DNA from: Spirogloea muscicola
Lineage: Eukaryota; Streptophyta; Zygnematophyceae; Spirogloeales; Spirogloeaceae
Length of the DNA: 24,722 bases
Assembly (NCBI GenBank): GCA_009602725.1
Contig: WELB01000007.1
Coordinates: 601,631-626,352 of the forward strand
Direction: 5' to 3'
Part shown: one piece after another, positions 10,199 through 22,577 of the stretch
Numbering within the stretch: position 1 is the first letter of the stretch
How the letters are laid out: each line of letters starts with the position of its first letter
Made by a program: the position numbers and the translations under genes
The notes under the pieces: model-generated
What the model saw: only the letters and a program-made list of their open reading frames with translations
Told to the model about the DNA's origin: nothing
Databases searched by the model: none

Positions 10199-13100
10199 AT
10201 GATGGTGCCGAACGACTCGGGCGGTATGCTGCTCCAGCGGGCTTTGCGGGAGCTCTGCAGCAGCAGCGAGTGGAACTATGCTGTGCTCTGGAAGCGCAAG
10301 CGCCGCAGCCGAGTGTGAGCGCCCGCCACTGATGTGCTTCGTCTCCCCATGCTTCTGCATCATCAAGAGTCCGGCTGCCGTCTAGTCCGGGCAGCCCGTG
10401 CACCGTTGCCTAAATGCCGTTGTGCTGCTTGGCTCGCCTTGCTCATTGAGTTCGAGTGTGCCCAGAGAGCTCACGATTCGCCTTGGTACTTCTACAAGCT
10501 CTTTTTGGTGTTAGCTTCTCGTTCAGATGCGACTGGCCTTGCCGTTTTACTTTCCAACGGTGGCTACGCGTTGTCCATGACCCTGTGGAGAGTTGTGGAG
10601 GGTTGGGGTTCATCCATGGCACCGTCCAGAATGCCTGCCCACAGCCTAACGAGCAGTTGGTGACAAGGGGGCATCCACTGACTGGCGCTCTCTGTCCCTG
10701 TCTGTTCCTGGACCAGGGTGCTGACATGGGAGGATGGCTACTGTCAGTTCTCGGGTTCCACTCTGTCGCACACTCTGCCCGGCCAGCCTCTGGGGCTCAG
10801 CAATGTCAAGGAGTACGAAGTAGAGGCTGATGACGTTGGCACAGCTACTCTTGACCAGAACGTGTTGGCAGATACTTTCGCAAGGATGTCCTACCATGTG
10901 TATGCCCTCGGTGAAGGGTGCGTACCTGATGTCGGGGTTCTCTGCCTGTTTGATAGAGCACCTTGTTAGCAGGAAGTGAAGGTCCTGGAAGTAGTGAGCT
11001 GCTCTACTGCATTTGATGTGCACTTTGCCGGGTGATACCAAATCACCGTCGGCTCTCTTACCTTGATCTGCATTCAATCTGATCTCCCTCATATGTATGT
11101 GCTGATGCAACTTTGAGTCTGTTTTGATCTGCTGCATCATCTCAGGGACCCTAGGCCTCTAGTCATGAAGCACTTGCTCTCTCTCCTTGTTTGCTATGCT
11201 AACCATGCAGTGTGTATGTCCATCTTTTGCAGAATCATTGGCCGAGTGGCCTTCACTGGGAAACATCAGTGGATCTTCTCGTCATTAGGAGCTGTCAGTC
11301 AGCCGTCTCTCGGCCCACAGAATCTGACACGAGCTAGTGGGCGACAGATGTCAGACAAGGTGCATCATTCAGCCTTGTCTCACTGTTAGCATCATCTGAT
11401 AGCTGGGTTCCTTGGATACAACCCTCATACCAGTCATCAAGAATGTCATGTGACTGACATGCGCTATGTCTTGAAGATGGCAGTACCAGCTATCATGCTC
11501 TGAGAAGTTGATGTCTCTCGTGTTTGCACTTTTTGCCTATTTGAAAGTCTGGATTGGGGTTGCTAAACTTTGTCTGATCATGTAATTTATATCTGCTTTT
11601 GCAGTATCCAGCAGGTTGGCAGCACCAATTTGCAGCTGGGATCAAGGTTTGTTCCACTTGCAGTTGGCCTCTCTTGTTGCAATACCATGCCCAGCTTTGC
11701 AGGTAATTGAGTTGTTCTAGGTTGGTTTCCTAGCTGAGAGAATGTAGTATCTTGATCCAACGTGGTGGAGACCTGATGTCTTTCGGCCATTTTTGACTTT
11801 AACTGGCAGACCATTGCTATCATAGCGGTGCCCGATGGAGTCATTCAGTTGGGCTCCATACATATGGTATGCCAGTTGCGCTCTGCATACTTGCTTGCAG
11901 AACTTGTGTCATGCTCCTCAACAGAAAGCATGACTGATTATGGCTACTCAGTATTGCCATCTATCTTGACTTCTGTTCTCTTTACTCTCTTGTACCAACA
12001 AAGGAAGTCAACTCGTGATTGCAAGGGGGTGGCAGTCTGTGGCATGCTACCAGTGTGTGGCATTTGTGGCGTTTGACGCCGTACTTTTCCCTCACCTCTT
12101 TTTGTTCGCAGGTGCCAGAGGATCTTGACTTCATCTGTCATGTGCGAAGCATCCTTTCCACACTGCACAAAGTACCTGGTGCCTTCTCGCCAGATATGGC
12201 ACATGACACAACGGAGGAGTCTGGTCTGCAGAGACTACCCCCGCAGTCAATGAATTCGGTCCAACATATGACACAGCTCCCTTCCTTAGCTGGCCCAGCA
12301 GGGGCGCTCAGTCGGACATGGAACCTTCCTAGTGGGCTCCAAGCCGAGCATACAAGGCCTGTTGTCAAGAGCTTACAGGAACCTTTATTTGGAGAATCCA
12401 GTTGGTCAACGCAAGCATTGCCTAGCTTTGAGCATAAGGAACCTCAGAGGCTCAGCGTCAGCCCAGCCATGCCGGATCAGGTGGCCAGCTGCAAGGTGGA
12501 TCTGTCTGGGGCCTGTAGTGAAGTGAGCACACTGTGCACAGAGAGCATTGGAGGCACGACAACCTTGCCTGTGGCGTCATTGAGCTCTATGAGAGGGTCG
12601 CATAAAGTGCTTCTACCCTGCAATGCACAATCAGTCGGTGAAGATGGTGGAGATGTTTGTGTACCAATTTCTGAGAGGTTTTCAAGTAAGTGGATCTCTG
12701 CTACCGCCTCTGATCACCAGCCATGGCGTGCTTGCTCTCACCAACATTCAAATGTGCTGGACTATGGCATGATCATCAGGCCTTGAGCTGCCTGGGAAAG
12801 GCTTTGAAGGGATGGTCTGTGAAGGACTATTCACTGAAGCTGCCTGCTTTGGTAGCAAAGGTTGCTAATCAGTTTAGCAATGTGACAATTGTAAGCTTTA
12901 GACTTTAATAACAACCGACCTCCTCGTATCCCGCCGTTGCCACAGATTCTACTCAAGTCAGTTCCTTATGGGGCCCTGAGTATCATCAGACGTATACCAA
13001 AGTGGAACCGGGCAAGTCTTTTGGTGGAAGGATGGCACGTCAGACAAATGGTAGTCCTCGACATCTGTCGAGTGCTCAAACCTTATCAATCGACACAGTA

Positions 13101-15818
13101 CCCCTCCACTTTTTCGAAGAAAATGGGTTTGGCCAGCAAAACAGCTCTGTGTTCAGCCAGCACTTTGAGCTGGCACCCGATGGAGTTGTGCCTGCAAGCT
13201 CCCTGCCAAGTGTTTTGCCAGGAGGACAAGCTGCATATAGTCTTTACGAAAGCTTGTCACCTGTCCGTCAGGGTCAGAATTACACACTGAGCATGCAATC
13301 AGAGGCACAGGATACATGGAGCGAGCTGCTGGCAGAAGTGCGACCACCACCAGCCTTGAGCACACCTGACAAGGGAGGGTACCCTGATCAAGCTCCTCTG
13401 CTACGACCCCCAGGACAGAGTGGATCCAGAGGGCCATTCCTTTTCAGGAGTCCTGGACCCTGGGATAGAAGTCTGCCAAGCAATGCAGCTACCCAAGCAG
13501 GGCAGGTGATGTCAGGCAAGAGCAGTGCGACATTGACTCTGGAGACTCTCGACATGCTAAGAGCCCAGCAAGAGCCAGGGCCCTATGATGCATCTTTTGG
13601 CTCCCTATATACTTCGCTCCTTGCGAGCCCAGTCAGCGATTTTAGGGAAACTGGAGCTGCAAGCCTTTTAAATACGCACAACAACAGGCCATGGGACAGC
13701 TCCGGTGTTCGCGGCCATGTGCTCGGAGACGAGCTGTCGGAAGCCCTGGGCTCAAGCTATGCCAGATGCAGAAGAGATGGTCAATTACCAACAGTGGAGC
13801 ACGCGGAGGAGTGGTCTTGTTGCTCCATGGCGTTGGCAGAACTGGCAGCCAAGAGCTCCAGTGATGGGCAAGGTCCCAAAGCAGAGAAAGGAGTACTTGC
13901 ACTCACCAAATACGAACAACCGCCGTGCTTGCAAGGAGATCCGAATAATCATCCTCTGGATGGAGAGAGCTCCTTGCTCACGTCAGACTCATCCTTTGAT
14001 CCAGATCTCCCACCCTCCGAGTGCCTAAGTGTTCTGCCTGTGCTTGTTGGTGACCGATCTCACACTTTAAGTCAGCAGCCACAGGCGGCTCTCATGACGA
14101 ATTTCGCAGCACAGCAGGGAAGTATGGCACCCAGGATGGAGCACAGCGCTCTTGCAGGGCTTGATCCTTCCATGAGGCAGATGGATGATGTGTCTGTCTT
14201 CAGGGGCAGGAGCAGCTGCTATATGGCCAGCGAACAACAGGCAGAGGCTTCTAGCATGCTCTTCAGACATAACCCCTTTCCCTTGGGGTTCTGTCAAGGA
14301 CCCTCGTCAGCACCAGCAAAGCAAGATTTTACAAGAAGCAAGCGTAAGCGTGCTAGAAAGCCTGGGGATCCCCCCAGGCCAAGACCTAGGGATAGGCAGC
14401 AAATCCAGGATCGAGTGAAAGAGCTCCGTGACATTGTACCAAATTCACAGAAAGTAAGTCTCCAAGCTAGCTTGACAGTATCTAGAAGCTGTGCATGGGC
14501 ACTCAAAGCCTCAAGCTTCAATATTCTTACAGGCACAGCTTACTTGATCCTGATCGTGGACTACGTAGCATGTACACAGGCCGACTTGCTCATGGTCCAT
14601 CGACACGTCAATGGGAGAGATGTAATGGTCGACAATACAAAGTCAAAGAGCACATTGTGTCAATAATTGACGGCAGTATATTGTTGGAACTTATCTCCTC
14701 TGTCTTCTCTTCTCTCTTGCAGTGCAGTATAGATGGACTGCTAGAGAAAACAATAAAGCACGTGCTCTTCCTGCGGCAAACTGTTACGATTCAGAGTAGT
14801 TACAAGCAAGCTAGTTCAGAGGTACTCCCTTGCCTGTGCTAATAAGCATTCATCTGCTACTTATCATGTCCTTAGATACCTTATGGTCTGAATGAGATTT
14901 TGCCTTTCTACACGCAACGATGAAGAGATAGTGCTCATCAGGATATGTGTGCTGGTAATGAATTGATTGTATTGTCTTGTGCAGTCTGACTCAGACGCGA
15001 AGCAACTTTCTCGCAACTGCCCACTCGGATGCTCGTCGAGCTCTAGTTGCCCTATTCATGTCGAAACGCTAAGACTTCCTCGGCAGTTGGCTGTGGAGGT
15101 GAGCTGCAACTTTTGCTCTGAGTTCCTTAGAAGCTAGTCAATGTGACAGTCAAGATATAAAATCTTGTGAAGCAGGTAGTGGAGCTCCTGGCAACAAATG
15201 TTCTTGTGACTCGTCAACAAAGTGATCACTGCTAACTATGGAATAAGTCTAACTTGGAGCGTATAGCTAGCCTCCTGTGGAGTCAACTAAAGCATTTCGA
15301 TGGAGTTGAGGATGACAAGACGGAGTCGCTCCTTGACAATGCAGGTGCACTGCAAGATGCAGCACTCTTTTCTGGAAGTTGCCAGTCATCTGCAAAGCTT
15401 GGGACTCACTATCTTAAAGGGTACAATGGAGATGAGGGAAGGCAAGTTGTGGGCACAGTACATTGTCGAGGTTAGCAAATTTTACGGTTTTACCCCAAGA
15501 TTCTTCTGCCTGATTTGTGTGCTGTGTTTTGCCTGCCTGCCTAGACTCTGAGTCCTATACACATTGACGCACCTACTGATCTTGTCTGTTGTAACCAATA
15601 CATGATGTGGGCGCATGAGGGCATGGCATGCTTATATCACTACTTGTTCCTCTCTCTTACAGGCAACACGGGACATTCACAATGTGGAGATCACTTGGGC
15701 TTTGACGAAGCTACTGCAGGCCAACCCTGCTTGTCAGGAGTCAATACCATCTTCCAGGCAAACATCATGTCACAGTGCAGCTTCCATGAGTCCACCGTCT
15801 GAGAGCAACTCTTTGTGA
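10199..15818 (+). CDS. LHW: LONESOME HIGHWAY (LHW)-class bHLH transcription factor, eleven exons
   Basis: LHW proteins dimerise with TMO5-type bHLH proteins and drive cytokinin-linked vascular divisions in land plants; the algal role is unknown. Exons: 10199-10314, 10717-10917, 11233-11359, 11605-11646, 11810-11866, 12112-12685, 12946-14453, 14723-14821, 14985-15098, 15345-15470, 15663-15818. All are GT-AG and in frame, for 1039 aa. The N-terminal LHW/MYC_N-like domain (about 10-205) has LLQRALRELC, SEWNYAVLWK, LTWEDGYC, GRVAFTGKHQWIF, HQFAAGIK and VPDGVIQLGS. A Ser/Gln/Pro-rich middle follows (about 215-835). KRKRARK then PRPRPRDRQQIQDRVKELRD and CSIDGLLEKTIKHVLFL form the bHLH (about 838-896). 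The C-terminal ACT-like part has CPIHVETLRLPRQL, LGLTILKGTMEMREGKLWA and EITWALTKLLQ. It is far longer than Arabidopsis LHW (about 650 aa). The start could be 10202 (better context) or 10226. The exon 3-4 junction is least certain. Confidence 0.9.
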
Positions 15819-17063
15819 GAAGCTGTGTAAATGCGTAGTCCACGAGGTCACAGCTGCCCATTAAAATTATGGAGCTGACACAAGGCATGGCAGCGTAGTG
15901 TGCCATGCACTTCTCTGTATCCTTGGAGTTGCCTTGTCTTCAGGTGTCTGGTAGAGGGTAGTCCTTTTGAGGTACTAGCAGGTGTGTTGCCTATCAGCCG
16001 TCAGTGAATTTGCTGACTGGCTATTCTTTGCCCAGTATGATGTGAATGGGCATGTACTATAAAGCGTTGTGACAATCCAGAACTTCTGATCCTATTTAGC
16101 AACTAATCATGCATCATTGGTCTCGACTGTTAAGGGGCTGACTGCAGCAACTCTCTTCGGTAAAAGCTGAGCTGCTCTGCTAGCTGTCAAGTCTGACGAC
16201 GTTGCTCCTAAGACATTAGTAGCCAGCAATGGACCTTCTGTGCATGGCTGTCTAAGTTGCTGCCGTCTCTGGAAACTCCATGTACAGTGCTCACATCTCA
16301 CAGCAGATGAATGGGGGACATCTTTGGTACACGTCTAAAAGGGGCTGACAGCACAGTCACGGTCCTTATTGGCCTCAGTCCTTCACAGCTACCTCCACCA
16401 TTGAGGAAAGCTTCTTCTCTTGTCAGCTTGTTCCGGGCTGGCTGTTCACAGCCCTTGCCCCCTTTGGGAGAACCACTTCTTTTCTTAGCTGGCGCTGACA
16501 GCCTGCGACGCCTCCGGTGTCCATTTTCAATGGACTCGACTCGATCAACCCACCAAAGAAGTTGCAGACGCTGGGCCTGACGTCCCAAGTGCGTGCGGCA
16601 CACGGCAGCCTGAGCCGAGTGGGACCGCTGCAGCGGGAGCCGCCACGAGGTAGAGTGGGAAACACAAAAAGAAGAACAGAAGGGGGGCCGTGTACGTTCG
16701 GAGTCCCTGCAGGAGGGGCGATGCGCGACCGTTGGCCAGCGTGTCGCTCCCGAGACCCTCGTTCCCACTGCGAGAACGGCTTTTCGACGTGGCACGGCAG
16801 TGGCTGAGATTGCGGGACCCTGATGCGCAATGCCGTAGGAGAGCGTGCTGAAAGACGGCGGAGTGAGGGGCCGTGGGAACGGGCCCCCGGGGGGGGAGTC
16901 CGGGGTTGTCAGCGGCGAAAGGACGGGCGGGCCAGAGCGGCAGAAAGCGGGCGGTGGCTGGGCCCCAGATGGGAGGAGACGGCCGGAGCCACGCGCCAGG
17001 GCCGCCGCCGCCGCCGCCGGACGACGCGCCCGCGCCCGCACGCCGGAGACCTCCGGCGCCGGT
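15819..17063 (+). other. LHW-LACS intergenic region with a dispersed repeat copy
   Basis: About 1.2 kb. The start must hold the LHW 3' untranslated region. A reverse copy of the dispersed GGCTGTGA motif and its flank lies at about 16413-16480. From about 16560 the sequence becomes GC-rich and is probably the LACS promoter and leader, including a (GCC)6 run at 17001-17018. The long minus-strand reading frame here has no family support. Confidence 0.55.
17001..17018 (+). repeat. (GCC)6 trinucleotide repeat
   Basis: Six GCC units about 45 bases before the LACS start codon, in the probable 5' untranslated region; comparable to the CGG run before LHW. Confidence 0.85.
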
Positions 17064-20000
17064 ATGAAGTGGCTGGAGCAGGTCGAGGAGGCCGTCCCGG
17101 CGAGGGAGGGCAGCCCTTCCAAAGGTCCGAGCGCGAGCCTGCGCTGCCAACTGTCCTGGCCACGCCTACCCTTTCCCAGGCCGCGCCTCCGTATCGATGT
17201 TCTGCTGGTTCCTGCTACCTGCTACCATGTCTCTGACTCCCGGGATGTGAGCCCATCGCCGCCACTTCCTGCAGGTCCTGTCTACATATGTTCGACTTCG
17301 AAGAAGGACGGGCCCTTGACCCTTGGCAATGTATCCACATTATGGGAGATGTTCAGGTGCGGTCGACACTGCTCACCATGATGCAGTGCTGCGTCATGAC
17401 AAAGAAGCAGCAGACGCACTTCAAGAGCATTGCTCGCACTTTAGAGTCTCTCCGGTCTCCTGCAACTCACGCAGCACTTTAGTGCTTGGCAGCGCGTCAG
17501 CAAGCAAGCATGCCACGAACAACATGCTCGGCAGACGGGAAATAGTTGATGGAAAGGTGAGACAAATCACCTTCACGTCACTGGCAGCCACACACCTGTC
17601 CACCCACCTCTCACAGAAAGGATGAGAACACGGTGCTGTTGAGTTGTCTCTGCTCGGTGATGCTGCATTGAGGTGAACCTATTGAGAGGCCGTTTTGTAG
17701 TGTTTGTAATGTTCCAGAATGTAGGCGACTTTGCACAGGTTGGCATACTTATTTGTTCTTCTGCTGTCACAATGAGCAGGCAGGAAGATACGTATTTCAA
17801 TCGTATGCAGAGGTATTTCAGCTGGCCAAGGAGGTTGGATCAGCAATACGTTCCGTTGGTGTCGAGCCGGTACTTAAGCACTCCTCTCAACGAACTTGTC
17901 GGGCTGAGCTACCTTATTTGCACACAGCAGCAGCATGCTATTGGCTCGGCTTGGAGTAGGTGGTGTCTCTCAGTGAGTGCGTTACTTAACGAAACAGAGG
18001 CTCACAAGGCAGCTGTGCAGTCTTCCAGATACTGACCAGGGGTACTGAGCTTGGACTGAGCTCAGATTACTTTCTGAGCTAAGACTTATCAAGAAGCATC
18101 ATCAACCGCACATCTTGACCTCTTTTACTGCAGAAGGGACGATGTGGAATATATGGAGCAAATTGTCCAGAGTGGGTTACAGCCATGGAAGTATGTCTCA
18201 CCCTGAACTGTTTGATATGAGCAAAGAGGAGGTTGTTGTGTAAGTTGCCGAGAGACGGTCACAGCTATGGAGATTATGGTTCTTCTCCTTAGTTGCTTGA
18301 TATGAGCAGAGAGGACCATGATGACATGGATGTGGACAACGAGCTTAGCTCTCCAAGTCGTTGGAAAGCATTGAACTCGAAGTTGATGTACTGTACGTTC
18401 TTCGCAGGCATGCAACAGTCAGAGCATTATGTGTGTTCCCCTTTATGACACTTTAGGTGACCTGGTGCTTGCACACCCTTTGTAACTTTTTGCTAGGAGA
18501 AGCTTTGATGTTTGCTTGATTAAGGTTGTCTCTTGTTTGCTTGGTGGCAAATCAATCACACAAAGTACTGCACTTATGTTATTGCAAGAAGCTTAAGCCT
18601 CATTGATGTCCTCACAGTTTGTGTCGTGGATATTGTGGTGTACCAGGAGCTGATGCAATTGAGTTCATCGTGAATCATGCGGAGATATCCATAATCTTCA
18701 TACAAGAAACGAAGCTCCCTCTGGTAAATGATGTATACCTTGATATACATACGATTATGCCTCATCTTGCTTGCAGAGAGAAATTTTGGATATCAAAAAG
18801 ACTCTGGATACCTATTATCTGCTATTATTTGCCCCTTGCAAGGGTATACTGATTGTCTGTGTGTGCGTGATGAGGAGCCAGTTGCTGGATGTCATGCCAA
18901 AATGCACCCAGAATGTGAAGAGTACGTAAGAAGGAATGCGCTGTGCAGCAGTGTTGTCAGCTGTGAAATGATAGCTGTCAGCTGATTGTCTGGACTAGGC
19001 TTGTATTGCTAATTGTGAGTAGAGTGCTGCTTACAACGATGTCACTGGAGAATCCAAGTACAACAATTGACTAACTCAGTCTGTCGTTAGAGTCTGATAT
19101 CAGTATGGGCGTGAATGGATTCACAGCAATTGTCAGTTTTTCTTCAACTGTTGAGGAGGCAATGCGAGCAAGAGCTGCTGAATTGGGCATCAATGTATCT
19201 GGCTGGAGTGATTTTGTGAAGCTGGTACTTATCTTGCTCAAGCAGCATAATAATGTGTTCAGAGCTATATGGATAGGCAGTGTGCTAATGGCAGATTTTA
19301 AAGGCCAATTTGGTCAACGTGTTGGCTTAAATTTTTCTTGTGCACCAAAGCATGCCTGCTATCTGATACTGCTACTTACACTGTGCTTGCATTACTTTCT
19401 TTTGTAGGGCAAAGAGAAAGCATTTGATCCAACTCCACCTACAGCAGAAGATATTTGCACAATAATGTATACTTCTGGTACAACTGGAGAACCCAAGGGT
19501 GTGCTTCTGTCTCATCAAGCCATATGTACTGAAATTGCATCGGTATACAAGTTCCTTGTTGACATCAATGAAGAGGTACGAGCCTCATACTGCGCAGTGG
19601 ATCACGCAGTGCGGAGAGCACTCAAATCTGGATGCCAAGACATATAATTTAGTAGATGCAGACAATACTGACAAGACCTAATCAGAATTGTATGTACATG
19701 TCTTTCAGATGACACAGAAAGATAGGTTCTTGTCCTACTTGCCTTTAGCACACATATTTGACAGGGTGTCCGAGGAGTTCTTCATTTACATCGGAGGTGA
19801 AATAGGATTCTGGCAAGGAGTGAGTGACTTTTGCCATTCATGGAAAGTATGTGCACATGATGAGATGTTGTGCGTACTTCTTATCATGCAGCAAAAGCTC
19901 AACTTCAGGTCATGTTCTCTTGTCTTGTGTGGGTCTGAATCACTATTTTCTTGGATATGTGACCTCTGTAAGTAATCTATTTGCAGGACATTAAAAAGTT

Positions 20001-22577
20001 AGTGGAAGACATTGGCGAGTATAAGCCAACGTATTTTGCTGGAGTTCCTCGTGTCTTTGAGCGCATCTACTCAGGTCAGCAAACTTGGTCAGCAGCATAT
20101 ATTTCTGCTTGTTTGAGAGCTTTCTGATAATCTTATTGAGCTATTAACTAGCCACCCTGATGTAGTACAGAGGAGTCTGGAAGCATCAACAGAGTCCGAG
20201 TACGTGTATTCAATCTGCAATCATCAACTAATACTTGCAGGCATTAATACCAGAGTGAATGCTTCTGGCGGCTTGAAAAAGTTACTATTTAACTGGGGCT
20301 TCCATAAGTAGGTCACTGTATGCGCTCATTGATTCCCTGTTAGGTATCTTGTGTCCCGTGCTTTGCTAGACACACAAAAGCCAAAGTTGAATGATCTGCT
20401 CTTCATGCAGAGGTCGTCAGAGTACCTGATTGTTCATCAAAGCACCAATTAATTTCAAAGCTTAGCTTGTTATATACACAACAATGTCATGTTGTTGTAT
20501 ACTTGCACAGTTGAAGTCTAATGTATATTACTTCGTGTTCATCAATACAAGAACAACCACTGGATGGCAAACTTGTACTGAAATTGATAGGAGCACTTGT
20601 ACATCCACATCTTAATATACTTCTATTGTCATGGCTGACAGTAAGGTGAATCGAATTAGGAAGGGTCTGAGACAAGAGAAGGCAGCTCCTTTCTTTGACA
20701 AATTAGTGTTCAGTAAGGTATGTTTGGCCCAGTGCTTGTCGTCAGCAGCCTCCCTGCTTAGCCAGTGATCAAAATGCTATGTGTCGACTTTGCTGGTGAG
20801 GCTGGAGCATCTTGAGTATACTGTACCCTTGTTTCTGCTGCAGATTAAGCAGCAACTAGGAGGGAGTGTGCGCGTGATCCTTTCTGGAGCCGCACCTTTA
20901 GCCCCTCATATTGAAGAGTTCCTGAAGGTTGTAATGTGTGCTCCTGTGGTTCAAGGCTATGGTAAGCTATCAACTCATCTGTGAAACTATTGCACTGCTA
21001 GTACAGAATGACTAGTAGTATTTCTGTACCACCAGCAGTACTACTACTACTGAGGACTGCCGTGGCTCTGGGTTATGATGAGCTTGCAGCAATAGAATGC
21101 TAGTCGTTCTTGATGGTCCAAGCAATCAGGTCCAAGCAATTAGTGTTACTACTCTCATTATACTCTTGCTGCCATTGCTTGGTAATTTATCGAGCTTGCA
21201 GGTCTTACAGAATCTTGTGCCGGAAGCTTTATATCGTATCCCAACCTCATTGAGCAGGCTGGCACAGTCGGTCCACCACTTCCAAATCTGGACGTCAGAC
21301 TTGAGTCTGTACCCGAGATGAATTATGATGCACTGGGGACGCCCTCGAGAGGAGAATTGTGCCTGCGGGGAAAGTCACTCTTCAATGGTTACTACAAGCG
21401 GCCCGACTTGACAACTGAGGCTTATATTGATGGCTGGTTCCACACAGGTCTGCACCAACCAATTCATGTGGTCTCCATCTATAATCTGTGGTCATTGGAT
21501 CCTGCACTGTTGCAGCTGATGAATTGGCCTGAACAGGCGAAACAGGCACAAGGCCTGAACAGACGATGTGTGATGGATCACAGGGGATATTGGTGAATGG
21601 CAACGGGATGGATCATTGAAGATCTTTGACCGGAAAAAGAACATATTCAAGCTTTCGCAAGGAGAGTATGTTGCAGTTGAAAACCTTGAGAATGTTTATG
21701 GCAACTGCTCAGCCACTGACCAGGTTCGTGAGCAAACTGCAATCAGTCCAACGTGGGTGCTTCCCACTCACTTAAATTGCTGCATATCAAGTCAGCAATA
21801 TGAGCTGAAAGAGGTGTTGGACACTGATATGATCTTTGATTTCTGGACAGGTCTGGGTGTACGGAAATAGCTTCGAGTCTGTTCTGGTTGCTGTAGCTGT
21901 TCCCAATGAGGCCAACTTGAAAGAGTGGGCCAAGACAAACAATGTGGAGGGTGACTATACAGCCATCTGTTCGAACCCCCAAGCTAAGAAGTACGTGCTT
22001 GATGAGTTGACTGGAGCAGGAAAGAAAGGAAAGGTACGTCTTGCATATCATGGTGCTGAGAGTGTAGAGCACAGTGGATGCTTGTGCTAAGGAGCAGCTC
22101 ACTATCGTGCAGCATCTTGCTGCCTCCCTTTGCTCAATGCTGTGCAATATTGCCTACAGGTATTAGAAGTGCTGGTGGTGGGCTCGTATAGCACTCAATT
22201 AACTTGGGTCCTTCTTATTGCACAGCTGAAGGGCTTCGAAATGATCAAGGCGGTGCATCTGGAGCCACAAGCCTTTGACCTTGGACCTGACCTCCTGACG
22301 CCTACGTACAAGAAGAAGCGGCCTCAACTGCTGAAACACTACCAGGTCTGGAGCCTTCTCTTGTGACAATCAACTAAGAGTGCCGGACAGTTGGCTTCAT
22401 CATTTCTGAAAGGAATCTTGGGTCAATAAGGAGCTCTCGTCGTTCCTCATCATCAGTGCCTGTTTGTTGCTGCATGCAACCTGATATGATAGACTGATGC
22501 ACATGCTCATCAATGTGCTGCAGGCTGTAGTAGATGCCATGTACGCAGACCTGAGGAAGGCTGAGGCAGCAAAGTGA
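17064..22577 (+). CDS. LACS: Long-chain acyl-CoA synthetase (LACS), twenty exons
   Basis: Activates long-chain fatty acids with ATP and CoA through an acyl-AMP intermediate (ANL/AMP-binding family). Exons: 17064-17124, 17275-17356, 17493-17556, 17780-17869, 18134-18190, 18408-18456, 18647-18723, 18882-18921, 19127-19224, 19408-19575, 19709-19819, 19987-20074, 20241-20307, 20642-20717, 20844-20961, 21202-21447, 21584-21723, 21851-22033, 22226-22345, 22524-22577. All are GT-AG and keep frame, giving 662 aa, the plant family length. Motifs are [10 protein letters not shown] (early), [13 protein letters not shown]-loop [13 protein letters not shown] (225-237), [63 protein letters not shown] (about 512-530), and [16 protein letters not shown]. 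The C-terminus ends AEAAK, so no PTS1 peroxisomal signal, and no long N-terminal extension is present. It resembles plant LACS1-5/ER or cytosolic types rather than LACS6/7. Least certain are the first two exons and exon 8. Confidence 0.96.
18179..18315 (+). repeat. Tandem duplication across the LACS exon 5 donor
   Basis: A segment of about 83-85 bases starting in the last codons of exon 5 (ACAGCCATGGA at 18179, then TGTTTGATATGAGCAAAGAGGA at 18209) recurs diverged at 18261 (ACAGCTATGGA) and 18294 (TGCTTGATATGAGCAGAGAGGA). The second copy lies wholly in the intron and lacks the GTATGT donor. Confidence 0.65.

Noticed and set aside
12019-12111. In-frame extension upstream of LHW exon 6
   Set aside because: It is intron sequence: a good polypyrimidine tract and GCAG acceptor precede VPEDLDF, which continues directly from the exon 5 product.
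16298-17122. 274-codon minus-strand reading frame
   Set aside because: It lies in GC-rich LACS promoter sequence, runs antisense over LACS exon 1 and a dispersed repeat copy, and shows no family motif; long open frames are expected by chance in such GC-rich DNA.
18776-18815. Candidate LACS exon starting after TTGCAG (reads REILDIKK)
   Set aside because: It resembles the exon at 18882-18921, but using the latter alone aligns gap-free with the family, while including both would add residues and break frame.
20343-20411. Candidate LACS exon starting TATCTTGTG after TTAG
   Set aside because: The in-frame product (YLVSRALLD...) does not fit the family; skipping to the acceptor at 20641 gives a gap-free match through [10 protein letters not shown].
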